Positions 54,416-63,291 of a DNA stretch of 64,000 nucleotides are shown piece by piece. The DNA comes from Leifsonia sp. fls2-241-R2A-40a (GTDB taxonomy: Bacteria > Actinomycetota > Actinomycetes > Actinomycetales > Microbacteriaceae): contig NZ_JARVRS010000001.1 in NCBI RefSeq assembly GCF_030209575.1, positions 2,542,001 to 2,606,000 on the forward strand, written 5' to 3'. The position numbers and the translations under genes are program-made. Numbering within the stretch: the stretch's first letter is position 1; the number at the start of each line of letters is the position of its first letter. The notes beneath the pieces are model-generated. The model was not told the DNA's origin. It ran no database searches and saw nothing but the letters and a program-made list of their open reading frames with translations.

Positions 54416-56244
54416 CACCGGCCGGCCCCGGCGCGTTCGCTGGGCGTCCCTCCGACGGCGAGCTCCTCGCCCAGGCCCATCGTCGCCAGAGCGGCGCCGT
54501 GAAGTGCGGAGCTCCCGGCGTCGAAGTAGGACGTGATGCCGCCTCCGGGGTCGCCGAACGGTCCGTGGCGGTCGACACCCTTCAGCGACTCGCCATTCAG
54601 TACGGAGTCCTCCGAGGTGAAGACGTGGGCACCGAACGCGGGGCCGGTCGGGTCGGTCCGCCCGGACAGGGACTGTCCGACCGGCGCCCAGCCGTCCCGC
54701 TCGCCTTGCGACGCGAAGACCTCGCCCGGCGCGACGTGGAGGTCGGACGCGCGACCGAGCGAGCGCGGGATGCCCGCCGACCCGAGCATCACGAGGTGGT
54801 CGGCCTCGACGCGTGGCAGCGATACCGCGTGAGCGGCTACGTCGGTACCGTAGGAATGGGCGACCACCGAGAGGGCGCTGCCCTCGGGCAGCGAGGCGCG
54901 GAGCCCGCGTAGGCAGTCGCCCAGCCGCGCTCCACCCGCTGCAGCGCGCGTGTCCTGCAGGACGCCCTGAACATCCGACGGTCCGGGCGCGTCGTAGTCC
55001 AGCCATGCGATGACGGCGACCTCTCCCGGCGACACGCCCGCGACCCGGTGCTGCGCTTCACGCAGGCGCTGGGCCGCACCCGAGTAGGCCACGATGTCCG
55101 CGGCCGTCGTCCCCATGCCCGGGACGATGACGCTCACGTTCGCGGCCCGCTCGAGGAGACCCGTCACGACGGCGGCCCGCGCGGGCGGTCCGGAATGGTA
55201 GGCGTACAACTCGTGCGGAGGGTCTCCGGCCGGCCCCTCGCCGTACGCGCTGATGATGGCCCGCAGTTCCCGCCGATCGCGCTCGCAGCGTCGGACCTGC
55301 TCCGTCGCGGCCAGGAACGCGGCGGACCGGTCGTCGCCCAGCCCCGCCAGCGCGGCCTTCGCAGCCGCCACGTCACCGTCCCGTCGCGCGAGGTCGTCCC
55401 GCAGAACGCGATGGTTCGCCGCCGAGCGGTCGGCCGCGGGCAACCCGTCGAGGTTCCCGACGACACGGGGGAGCGCCGCGGCCAGGGCGTCCCGCTGGTG
55501 GGGCGTCAGCGTCGCCCACCATGCTGCGATGGTCTCGGGTCCGAGGGCGAGGAGCTCCGCGAGCAGGCGCTCGGAGCCATCCGCGCGCCCGCGCAGCTCG
55601 TCCGGGCCCGCTGCCGCTAGCTGCCGCAATGCTGTGGGAAACGGCGGATTCGGCAGCAGGGCTGCGAAGGCCGCGGTCGCCGGAAGATCGTTCGCATACA
55701 CCGAGGACGAAGGGGGCAGGCCAGCCGAGCCGAGAGCGCGAATAGCGGCCTGTTCGGTCTCCCGCAGGTGCTCACGCGCGCGATCGAGTTCTCGCACAGC
55801 AGCCAGCCGGTCCTCTCCGCCCGGTTCGTCCACGAGCGAGCCGAAGGGGACGTCCAGCCGCGCGTCCAGCGCTCGTGCGGCGCGAGCTGCCGCCTCGGCG
55901 TCGTGCCAGCGCCCGGCAGCGTGCGCGGCGAGGCCCCGAGCCGTCCGGAGGGCGTCGGCGACATCGATGAGTGCGTCGGCGGCGCCCGCATAGGCGTCGC
56001 CGAGATGCTCGGACTGCCGCGTGTGGCCCGCAAGCGCTGCGCGATAGGCGTCTGCCGTGCGTCCGCGCCACGCGTCATCCAGCCCTAGGCTCCGGGAGCC
56101 GGAGGCGTGGTCGCGCAGCTCGGTGGAGCGATGCCGCCAGCGCTTCGCCAAGTCATCGATGTCCTCCAGATCGCCGGGCACGAGCCGGCGGGGATCGTCC
56201 GTTTCGCTCAAGCCCGCTCCGCACAGGGCGGCACCCCGGCTCAT
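54415..56244 (-). CDS. WXG100-like/DUF1023 alpha/beta-hydrolase fusion protein
   Basis: 609 residues. The N-terminal 130 residues form an all-helical bundle with a WXG-type turn (W59-R60-G61), as in ESX/type VII substrates. A helical middle follows (about 130-390). The C-terminal DUF1023 alpha/beta-hydrolase domain has NVSVIVPGMGTTAADI, AVIAWLDYDAPG, the nucleophile elbow AHSYG (S464) and a late His (H560, DRHGPFG) as a likely triad partner. No signal peptide is visible; export through a type VII-like route would explain the helical part (inference). ATG 56244 overlaps the upstream small gene by 4 bp. Confidence 0.85.
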   Translation of the reverse strand: MSRGAALCGAGLSETDDPRRLVPGDLEDIDDLAKRWRHRSTELRDHASGSRSLGLDDAWRGRTADAYRAALAGHTRQSEHLGDAYAGAADALIDVADALRTARGLAAHAAGRWHDAEAAARAARALDARLDVPFGSLVDEPGGEDRLAAVRELDRAREHLRETEQAAIRALGSAGLPPSSSVYANDLPATAAFAALLPNPPFPTALRQLAAAGPDELRGRADGSERLLAELLALGPETIAAWWATLTPHQRDALAAALPRVVGNLDGLPAADRSAANHRVLRDDLARRDGDVAAAKAALAGLGDDRSAAFLAATEQVRRCERDRRELRAIISAYGEGPAGDPPHELYAYHSGPPARAAVVTGLLERAANVSVIVPGMGTTAADIVAYSGAAQRLREAQHRVAGVSPGEVAVIAWLDYDAPGPSDVQGVLQDTRAAAGGARLGDCLRGLRASLPEGSALSVVAHSYGTDVAAHAVSLPRVEADHLVMLGSAGIPRSLGRASDLHVAPGEVFASQGERDGWAPVGQSLSGRTDPTGPAFGAHVFTSEDSVLNGESLKGVDRHGPFGDPGGGITSYFDAGSSALHGAALATMGLGEELAVGGTPSERAGAGR

Positions 56245-56564
56245 CGCCCGGCCCCGAAGCCGACCTCGGCGCCGACCGCGATCGCGACCGCGGCTTCCGC
56301 CGCCCCGCTGCCGGCCGCCGCCAGGTTCCGGTCCACCCCCTCGAACCGCTCGACTGCCCGCGCCAATCCGATGGCGAACCGTCGATCGTCCTCGACCACG
56401 GAGGCCTCGACCCGTCGGGCCCGTTGATGGAACCGGTGGATCGCCTCCGCGAGGTGAACCGGTCGATCCGGTGCCGGTGCCTGTGCCGGGGCATCGAGGG
56501 CCAGCCGGCCGAAGGCGCGGGAGGCGGTCTGAACGGCGTCGGGAGCGAGATGGAGCAGGTGCAT
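56241..56564 (-). CDS. Small helical protein (type VII/WXG-type partner candidate), 107 residues
   Basis: An almost entirely alpha-helical protein, from LHLAPDAVQTASRAFGRLALDAP to a Gly/Ala-rich C-terminus (GSGAAEAAVAIAVGAEVGFGAGR). It has the size and heptad pattern of ESX-associated small proteins but no WXG. ATG 56564 lies in an AT-rich leader (ATGATATTTCTTATTC), probably the operon promoter with a short or absent leader. It overlaps the hydrolase start by 4 bp, and cotranslation suggests a complex. Confidence 0.65.
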   Translation of the reverse strand: MHLLHLAPDAVQTASRAFGRLALDAPAQAPAPDRPVHLAEAIHRFHQRARRVEASVVEDDRRFAIGLARAVERFEGVDRNLAAAGSGAAEAAVAIAVGAEVGFGAGR

Positions 56565-56779
56565 GAATAAGAAATATCATGCGCAAGCCGCGAGAAAAAC
56601 GTTTGCATTCCGGGCTTGTTCCGGAGGAAACGCCTGCCCGAGGATGCCCGGCCGACGGCATACGTCGGGTTGAGACGATTCGTCGGGATGGTGAGTCGTA
56701 TCCGCAGACCGGGCCGGGCATCCCAGGTCCCTTCACACTAGCCGGGCGCGTGCGTCGGCTCCCCGTTCGGGGGGTGAAA

Positions 56780-56796
56780 CCGTCAAGATTTGACGG
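56780..56796 (-). terminator. Short hairpin overlapping the LuxR-type stop codon
   Basis: CCGTCAA (56780-56786) pairs with TTGACGG (56790-56796) around a 3-nt loop; the stop codon of the minus-strand regulator (56783-56785) is inside the stem. A second small stem, CCCCG-TT-CGGGG, lies at 56761-56772. Weak terminator candidates. Confidence 0.35.
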
Positions 56797-59590
56797 GTCG
56801 CCTCCGGGAGAGCGATCGGAGGTCGCGGCGCGACCGGAGCCCGAGCTTCGAGAGGATGTTGCGGACGTGGAAGTTCACGGTCGTGACCGAGACGTAGAGA
56901 CGCTCGGCGATCTCCTTGTTGGTCATGCCGGCAGCGAGGGCGTGCGCCACCTGCCGCTCCCGGGTGGTGAGCGCGGCAAGCGGGTCCACGGCCGATGTCG
57001 CCACCGCGGTTTCCTCGACGAGCCGGACGCAGCGGGCGAGATATCCGGCGGCTCCGAGCCGGCGGAAGGTGGAGGCCGCCGACTCCAGGAGTTCGCGGGC
57101 CTGTTCGATCCCGCCCTGGGCCACGGCCACCCGCCCGGCGTCGAGCGCCGCGACGGCCTGCGCGAAGGCGAACAGCTCCGCACCCGGCTCCTCCGCCGCG
57201 GCGACGTATGCCGCGAGGGCTTCAGGGAGGCGACCTTCCGCCTCCAGCACCCGTCCCTCCAGCCAGCGCAGGGAACCGTAGTACGGCCGCCACAGGGCGG
57301 CCTGCGCGCAGCGCTCGTAGGCCGCCCGCGCCTCGTCGGGTCGCCCGAGCGCCGCCAGTGCATCGACCCGGTAGGTCAGCCAGCCGAGGGTCGATCCGCG
57401 CGCGCCTGCAGCCTCGGCCTGTTCAGTGGCCAGCAGCTGGTCCTCGGGATGGCCCAGGGCGCGGCCGAGTTCGGCACGGGCGAGATGCGGAAGATCGCCG
57501 TCGTACGAGCCGGTGATCCGGGGATCCGCCTGCGCGGCCGCCTGCAGTCGCTCCTCGACCGCCTCCGCTTCGCCGCGGCCGGCCCGGACGAGCGCAGACA
57601 CCCACAGCGCGATCGGCCAGCACGACAGGTCCGTCTCGTCGAGCGCGAGGGCGACGGCGGTGTCCGCCAGCGTGACGGACTCCTCCCATTCGCCGGTCAG
57701 GAACAGCATGTGCGCGTACATCGTGCGCGCGAAGCCCGCGGTCCAGCTCGTCGGGAAGCGCCGCGCGAGCTCGCTGGCGCGGGACAGGTCGGCGTGCGCC
57801 CGAGCGATGTCGCCCTTCAGGATGAACACCCGGGAACGACTGACCAATGCGTCGACCGCCGCGGGCGACTCGTGCCCGTCGAGCAGTCGGTCCAGTTCGC
57901 CGGTGAGAGGCGCGAACAGTTCGGGACGCCGCGCGTGTGCGGCCGAGTTGATGGCCCAGCCGAGCAGCCGCGTGAGGTCGTTCTGCGGCGCCGCCATCCA
58001 GCGGAGCGCAGGGTCGACGACCTCCTCGGGAGCCGGGCTCTCGGCGATATGCCGACGGGCCCGATCCAGGTGCTCCAGGACGCCCGCGAAGTCCCCGGTC
58101 GCCATGAGCACCTTCGGCAGCGCCTCGGCCACGTGCGCCCGGAGCGCCCGCTCGTCCGGCGTGGTCGCCCGGCGGCGCTCGAACCACAGGCCCAGCGCGA
58201 GCGCTCCCGGGAGGTCCCCGGAGAGTGTCCGAACCTCCACGAGCACCGCGTCGCGGGTGGGCGACGCCGGCAGCGCCTCGAACGCAGGACGCAGCTCGAG
58301 GATGCGCTCGTGCATCCGGAAGCGCATCGCGATCAGCCCGAGCTCGAGGAGCGCGCGCTGGGCATCCGCGCCGGCGGCGAGGTCGTACGCCGAGCGGGCG
58401 TAGCTGAGCGCCTGCTCGGCCTGGCCGAGGTCGGACACCGCGAGGGCTGCCGCGAGGAGTTCGGCGACCAGCGTGGGGTCGGTGCGGTCCGCGGCCTCCA
58501 CCCGGTGCCGCAGGGCGCGGTGGCCGGAGAGCACGTCGGCGGCGACGCGGTGGATCGCGACCCGCTGCTCGAGGTCCAGCTCGGAGGCGAGGGAGTCGGC
58601 GAGGATGGCGTGCGCCGGCTCCACGCGGAGGACACCGTCGCGCGTCTCGGCGAGCACCAGCCCGCGCGCGGCCGCGCCCAGCACATCCACGTCCATGCCC
58701 AGCCGCCCGGCGATCGTGCCGACGACGGGAAGCGGGAGGGGATCGCGCAGCACCGCGACCAACTCGGCCGCGGCGCGCACCGACGGGTCGGCCCCGTCGA
58801 GGGCAGCGGAGATCGCGGTGGCGAGCGGGGTGATCGCGGTGGCCGGGAGATCCCACCCGGCCGGATGGATCGCCTGCGCGAACGTGTCGCGCAACTGACT
58901 CAGAAGCACGCTGAGGAGCAGCGGCGACCCCTGCGTGGCCTCGGTGAGCCGCGTCGCGGTCCGCCGGGAGACCGGGTGGCCCAGGAGGTGCTGCGCGAGT
59001 TCCTGGGTGTCGCCGACGGTCAGAGGCGCCAGCTCGATCCGGGCATGGTTGACCGTGGTCGCGGCAAGGTCGTCGAAGAGTCCGGCGACGCTGCTCTGCT
59101 GCGGACGGGTCGCGGCCGCGAACAGGAAGCTCTGCTCGGCCAGGCGCCGGACCACGAAGCGCAGCGCCCGCGCGGAGGGCTCGTCGACCCACTGCGCGTC
59201 GTCGAGGAGGAGGCACACCGGTCCGCCGACCGCGTCGATGGCGTCGAGGAGCGAACGGCCCACCGTGAGCGGATCGTCGCCCGGCGAGGGCGGCCGGATG
59301 CCGTCGGCCCCACGGCGCGAAGTGCTGTTCAGTCGGCGCACGAGCGTCTCGACCGTCGCGTACGCCAGATCGGACTCGAACGAGTCGGCGTGGACCCGCA
59401 GCACGGTCCATCCCTCGAGCCGGGCCGCGACGTCGGCGAGCAGCGCGGTCTTGCCCAGCCCGGCCTCGCCCGTGACCAGCACGGCTCCGCCGTTGTCCCG
59501 GGCCCGATGGGCCACCAGCAGCATCGTCTCGCGGGCGCGGTCGCGTCCGAAGAGCGGCCGGGCCTCGCCGGCCGGCGGCTGGTCAGTCAC
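56783..59590 (-). CDS. LuxR-family ATP-binding (LAL) transcriptional regulator
   Basis: 935 residues. An N-terminal AAA/STAND ATPase has Walker A GEAGLGKT (41-48) and Walker B VCLLLDDAQWVDE. A long TPR-like central region follows, and the C-terminal LuxR helix-turn-helix lies at about 865-925 (LTTRERQVAHALAAGMTNKEIAERLYVSVTT). It has the same architecture as the regulator at 27.4 kb. The start is GTG 59590. It lies between the DUF1023 operon and the ABC-F gene, all on the minus strand. The upstream gap of the DUF1023 operon (56565-56782) would be its nearest target, but that is inference. Confidence 0.9.
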   Translation of the reverse strand: MTDQPPAGEARPLFGRDRARETMLLVAHRARDNGGAVLVTGEAGLGKTALLADVAARLEGWTVLRVHADSFESDLAYATVETLVRRLNSTSRRGADGIRPPSPGDDPLTVGRSLLDAIDAVGGPVCLLLDDAQWVDEPSARALRFVVRRLAEQSFLFAAATRPQQSSVAGLFDDLAATTVNHARIELAPLTVGDTQELAQHLLGHPVSRRTATRLTEATQGSPLLLSVLLSQLRDTFAQAIHPAGWDLPATAITPLATAISAALDGADPSVRAAAELVAVLRDPLPLPVVGTIAGRLGMDVDVLGAAARGLVLAETRDGVLRVEPAHAILADSLASELDLEQRVAIHRVAADVLSGHRALRHRVEAADRTDPTLVAELLAAALAVSDLGQAEQALSYARSAYDLAAGADAQRALLELGLIAMRFRMHERILELRPAFEALPASPTRDAVLVEVRTLSGDLPGALALGLWFERRRATTPDERALRAHVAEALPKVLMATGDFAGVLEHLDRARRHIAESPAPEEVVDPALRWMAAPQNDLTRLLGWAINSAAHARRPELFAPLTGELDRLLDGHESPAAVDALVSRSRVFILKGDIARAHADLSRASELARRFPTSWTAGFARTMYAHMLFLTGEWEESVTLADTAVALALDETDLSCWPIALWVSALVRAGRGEAEAVEERLQAAAQADPRITGSYDGDLPHLARAELGRALGHPEDQLLATEQAEAAGARGSTLGWLTYRVDALAALGRPDEARAAYERCAQAALWRPYYGSLRWLEGRVLEAEGRLPEALAAYVAAAEEPGAELFAFAQAVAALDAGRVAVAQGGIEQARELLESAASTFRRLGAAGYLARCVRLVEETAVATSAVDPLAALTTRERQVAHALAAGMTNKEIAERLYVSVTTVNFHVRNILSKLGLRSRRDLRSLSRRRPVKS

Positions 59591-59695
59591 CTGCGCTCCG
59601 TCCCCATCGGTCGCATCGGGTCGGGTTGCGCGACCGATCTTCGGATCATCGCATAGCGCGGCCCCCGCTTCGTTCCCCAGTCCGGGGGTGCGGGA

Positions 59696-61492
59696 TCAGC
59701 CCTCCAGCTGCTCCGACAGCTCCAGCCAGCGGGTCTCCAGGTCGGCGACCTCCCCTTCGAGCGTGCGCAACTCCTCGGTCAGCCGCCCGAGGCCGACGTA
59801 GTCGCTCTGGTCGAACCGGGCCAGCTCCTCGTGCTTGGCGGCGACCTGGTCGCTCACTTTCGCGAGTCGCCGGTCGAGGGCCGTCAGCTCCTTCTCGGCC
59901 GAGCGCAGTGCGGCGCCGGAGAGAGAGGGAGTGGATGCGCTCGCGCCGACGACCGCGGAGGCAGCAGCAGTCCCCGACCCCGCCGCGCTCTCGGCCTGGC
60001 GCAACCGGAGGTACTCCTCGACGCCGCCGGGCAGGTGCCGCAGCCGCCCGTCCAACACCGCGTACTGCTGGTCGGTGACGCGCTCCAGCAGGTACCGGTC
60101 GTGCGAGACGACCAGCAGCGTGCCGGGCCAGGAGTCGAGCAGGTCCTCCATCGCGGCCAGCATGTCCGTGTCGAGGTCGTTGGTGGGCTCGTCGAGGATG
60201 AGCACGTTCGGCTCGTCGAGGAGGATGAGCAGCAGCTGGAGGCGGCGCTTCTGGCCGCCCGACAGGTCTTTCACCGGAGTGGAGAGCTGCGCGTTGGAGA
60301 AGCCGAGCCGTTCCAGCAGCTGGCCCGGCGTGACCTCCTTGCCGCCCGCGAGGTAGGTCGTCTTCTTGCCGGCGACGACGGCGCTCACGCGCTGCTCCTG
60401 CACGTCGTCGAGCTCGGAGAGCTGCTGGGTGAGCGTCGCGATCCGGACGGTCTTGCCGCGCTTGACCGTTCCCGAGTCGGCTTTCACCGTGCCTGCGACC
60501 AGTCCCAGCAGGGTGGACTTGCCCGCTCCGTTGACGCCGAGGATGCCCGTGCGCTCACCCGGGGCGATGCGCCACTCCACGTCCCGGAGCACGGTCTTCG
60601 GCGGATAGGACACGGACACGTCGATGAGGTCGACGACGTCCTTCCCGAGCCGGGCGGTCGCGAGCGTCGTCAGCTCGACCGTGTCGCGCGGCGGCGGCTC
60701 GTCGGCGATGAGGACCGCGGCCGCATCCATCCGGAACTTGGGCTTGGAGGTGCGGGCCGGAGCGCCGCGGCGCAGCCACGCCAGCTCTTTGCGCATGAGG
60801 TTCTGACGCTTCGTCTCGGCGACCGACGACATGCGGTCGCGCTCGACGCGCTGCAGCACGTACGCGGCGTATCCGCCCTCGAACGGCTCCACGATCCCGT
60901 CGTGCACCTCCCACGTCGCGGTGGAGACCTCGTCGAGGAACCAGCGGTCGTGGGTGACGACCACGAGCGCACCGGACCCGCTGGCCCAGCGGCCCTTGAG
61001 GTGCTGGGCGAGCCAGGAGACGCCCTCCAGGTCGAGGTGGTTCGTGGGCTCGTCGAGGAAGAGGATGTCGTGGTCGTGCACGAGGAGGGCGGCCAGGGCG
61101 ACGCGGCGGCGCTGGCCGCCCGAGAGCTCGCCGATGGTCGCATCCCAGCGGATGTCCGACACGAGTCCGGCGAGGACGTCGCGCACCCGCGGATCGCCCG
61201 CCCAGAGATGCTCCTCGCGATCGCCGACGATGGCGTGCCCGACGGTCAGCTGGTCGGGGAGCTCGTCGCGCTGGTCGAGCATCCCGACCGTCACGCCGCG
61301 GCGGCGCGTCACGCGTCCGGAGTCCGGCTCCAGGCGGCCGTCGAGCAGCTGCAGCAGCGTCGACTTGCCGTCGCCGTTGCGGCCGACCACGCCGATCCGG
61401 TCGCCCTCGGCGAGTCCCAGGGTGACGGAGTCGAAGACGACACGCGTCGGGTACTCCAGGTGAAGCGATTCCGCGCCGAGAAGGTGAGCCAT
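59696..61492 (-). CDS. ABC-F family ATPase (Uup-like)
   Basis: A 598-residue soluble double ABC protein without membrane domain. Walker A motifs: VGRNGDGKST (first half) and LGVNGAGKST (second half). Signature motifs: LSGGQRRRVAL and LSGGQKRRLQL. Walker B motifs: ILFLDEPTNHLD and LILDEPTNDLD. The linker between halves is short, and a C-terminal coiled coil follows (RSAEKELTALDRRLAKVSDQVA...), which is typical of Uup. ABC-F proteins act on ribosomes; Uup also touches DNA-related functions. ATG 61492 is complete. It is divergent from the acyl-CoA dehydrogenase gene (43-bp gap). Confidence 0.93.
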   Translation of the reverse strand: MAHLLGAESLHLEYPTRVVFDSVTLGLAEGDRIGVVGRNGDGKSTLLQLLDGRLEPDSGRVTRRRGVTVGMLDQRDELPDQLTVGHAIVGDREEHLWAGDPRVRDVLAGLVSDIRWDATIGELSGGQRRRVALAALLVHDHDILFLDEPTNHLDLEGVSWLAQHLKGRWASGSGALVVVTHDRWFLDEVSTATWEVHDGIVEPFEGGYAAYVLQRVERDRMSSVAETKRQNLMRKELAWLRRGAPARTSKPKFRMDAAAVLIADEPPPRDTVELTTLATARLGKDVVDLIDVSVSYPPKTVLRDVEWRIAPGERTGILGVNGAGKSTLLGLVAGTVKADSGTVKRGKTVRIATLTQQLSELDDVQEQRVSAVVAGKKTTYLAGGKEVTPGQLLERLGFSNAQLSTPVKDLSGGQKRRLQLLLILLDEPNVLILDEPTNDLDTDMLAAMEDLLDSWPGTLLVVSHDRYLLERVTDQQYAVLDGRLRHLPGGVEEYLRLRQAESAAGSGTAAASAVVGASASTPSLSGAALRSAEKELTALDRRLAKVSDQVAAKHEELARFDQSDYVGLGRLTEELRTLEGEVADLETRWLELSEQLEG

Positions 61493-61535
61493 GAGGGTCT
61501 CCAGCCTACCGGGCGGCCAGCACTAGACTCCCGCC

Positions 61536-63161
61536 ATGGTCACCCACACCGTCGTGAACCAGGCCCCGCCGCGCGTCGACCTCGACGAGTTCGCGGCGAA
61601 CCTCCCGCTCCGCGAAGGGGTGGAGCGGTACGACGCCGACTGGGCGACCGCATCCCTCGGCGACATCGGCCGGCTCGTCGGGTCGGCGGCATTCCAGCGG
61701 GATGCGGAGCTGGCCAATCTGCACGAGCCCGTGCTCCGGGCCTTCGACCGCTGGGGCGACCGCATCGACGAGGTCGAGTACGACGACGGCTACCACCGCA
61801 TCATCGCGGCGGCGGTGGCGGCCGGTGCGCACACGTCCGCGTGGGCGGAACCCGGGCCGGGAGCGAACGTCGCGCGGGCCGCGACCTTCATGCTGTTCGC
61901 GCAGGTGGAGCCCGGTCACGCCTGCCCGGTGTCCATGACCCATTCGGCGGTTCCCGCGCTCGCCGCCTCCGAGGCGCTCGCCGACGAGTGGATGCCGCGC
62001 CTGCTCAGCCGCGACTACGACGGACGCCTCGCCGCGGGAAAGACGTCGGCGCTGTTCGGGATGGCGATGACCGAGAAGCAGGGCGGCTCGGATCTGCGGG
62101 CCAACACGACGCGCGCGCTCGCCGACGGGGACGGCCGCTGGCTGATCACCGGGCACAAGTGGTTCTGCTCGGCGCCGATGTCGGACGCGTTCCTCGTGCT
62201 CGCGCAGACCGCGGCCGGGCTCTCGTGCTTCCTCGTCCCGCGCGTCCTGGACGACGGCGACCGCAACGTGTTCCTCATCCAAAGACTGAAGGACAAGCTC
62301 GGCAACCGCAGCAACGCCTCCAGCGAGGTCGAATTCGACGGCACCGTCGGCTACCTGCTGGGGGAGGAGGGACGCGGCGTCCGCACGATCCTCGAGATGG
62401 TCAATCGCACGCGCCTCGACTGCGTGTACGGGAGCGCGGCGGGGATGCGGCAGGCTGTCGCCGAGGCGGCCTGGCACGTCCGCCACCGCTCCGCGTTCGG
62501 CGCGCGGCTCATCGACCAGCCGGCGATGGCCGCCGTGCTCGCCGACCTGGCGCTGGAGTCGGAGGCGGCGACCACGGTCGCTCTGCGGCTGGCGCGGGCG
62601 CACGACGTCGATGCACCCGACTCGGACGTCGCCTTCCGCCGCCTGGCCACGGCCGTCGCGAAGTACTGGGTGTGCAAGCGCGGACCGGGGCACGCCTACG
62701 AGGCGCTGGAATGCCTCGGAGGCAACGGCTACACGGAGGCGTTCCCGCTGGCCCGGCGGTATCGGGAGCAGCCGGTGATGGCGATCTGGGAGGGCTCCGG
62801 CAACGTGATCGCTCTCGACGTCCTCCGCGCACTGCGCCGGGAGCCGGCGGCGTGGGAGGCGTTCGACGCCGAGCTGGCCGCCGCTCGGGGCGTCTACCGC
62901 ACCTTCGACGCGCACCACGACCGGCTGCGCGCCCGGGTGGCTGCCGTGTGCGCTACCGACGACGCACGGGATGCGGAGGCGGCCGCCCGGCCGCTGGTCG
63001 CCTCCCTCGCCATCGCCCTGCAGGCGTCACTGCTCGTCCGGGACGCCCCCGCGGCCGTTGCCGACGCGTTCGTCGCGGCGCGCCTCGGGCCCGAGCGCGG
63101 CTCCCTCTACGGCGAGCTGCCCTCCGGCCTCGACCTGTCCGCCCTCGTCGCCCGGGCCTGA
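61536..63161 (+). CDS. AidB-like acyl-CoA dehydrogenase
   Basis: A 541-residue FAD enzyme of the acyl-CoA dehydrogenase superfamily. The N-terminal extension (LHEPVLRAFDRWGDRIDEVEYDDGYH) is the mark of the AidB subgroup, then GMAMTEKQGGSDLRANTT, the FAD-binding ITGHKWFCSAPMSD, and ALECLGGNGYTEAFPLAR. E. coli AidB is linked to the adaptive response to alkylation and binds DNA; the enzyme activity is weak. DNA binding here is not established. ATG 61536 has no strong ribosome binding site but begins the normal family N-terminus. Confidence 0.9.
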   Translation: MVTHTVVNQAPPRVDLDEFAANLPLREGVERYDADWATASLGDIGRLVGSAAFQRDAELANLHEPVLRAFDRWGDRIDEVEYDDGYHRIIAAAVAAGAHTSAWAEPGPGANVARAATFMLFAQVEPGHACPVSMTHSAVPALAASEALADEWMPRLLSRDYDGRLAAGKTSALFGMAMTEKQGGSDLRANTTRALADGDGRWLITGHKWFCSAPMSDAFLVLAQTAAGLSCFLVPRVLDDGDRNVFLIQRLKDKLGNRSNASSEVEFDGTVGYLLGEEGRGVRTILEMVNRTRLDCVYGSAAGMRQAVAEAAWHVRHRSAFGARLIDQPAMAAVLADLALESEAATTVALRLARAHDVDAPDSDVAFRRLATAVAKYWVCKRGPGHAYEALECLGGNGYTEAFPLARRYREQPVMAIWEGSGNVIALDVLRALRREPAAWEAFDAELAAARGVYRTFDAHHDRLRARVAAVCATDDARDAEAAARPLVASLAIALQASLLVRDAPAAVADAFVAARLGPERGSLYGELPSGLDLSALVARA

Positions 63162-63185
63162 CCGCGCTCCCCCCTCGCCCCCGTA

Positions 63186-63242
63186 CAATTTGCGCCAATT
63201 CGCGGGAATCGCCCGTCCATACCCGCGATTTGCGCCAAATCT
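63186..63242. repeat. Paired 17-bp palindromic element in a convergent gap (copy B)
   Basis: CAATTTGCGCCAATTCG (63186-63202) and CGATTTGCGCCAAATCT (63226-63242) begin 40 bp apart. The second differs by one base from the reverse complement of the 17-mer at 24108-24124. A stem of TCGCGGG/CCCGCGA lies between the two. Confidence 0.7.
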
Positions 63243-63291
63243 CGCGGGCGAGGACCGCGCGACGTCAGGACTCCGCGGCCGCAGGGACGGG

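Noticed and set aside
56579-59656. 1025-residue plus-strand frame opposite the LuxR-type regulator
   Set aside because: Shadow composition; the minus strand encodes a full ATPase-TPR-LuxR protein.
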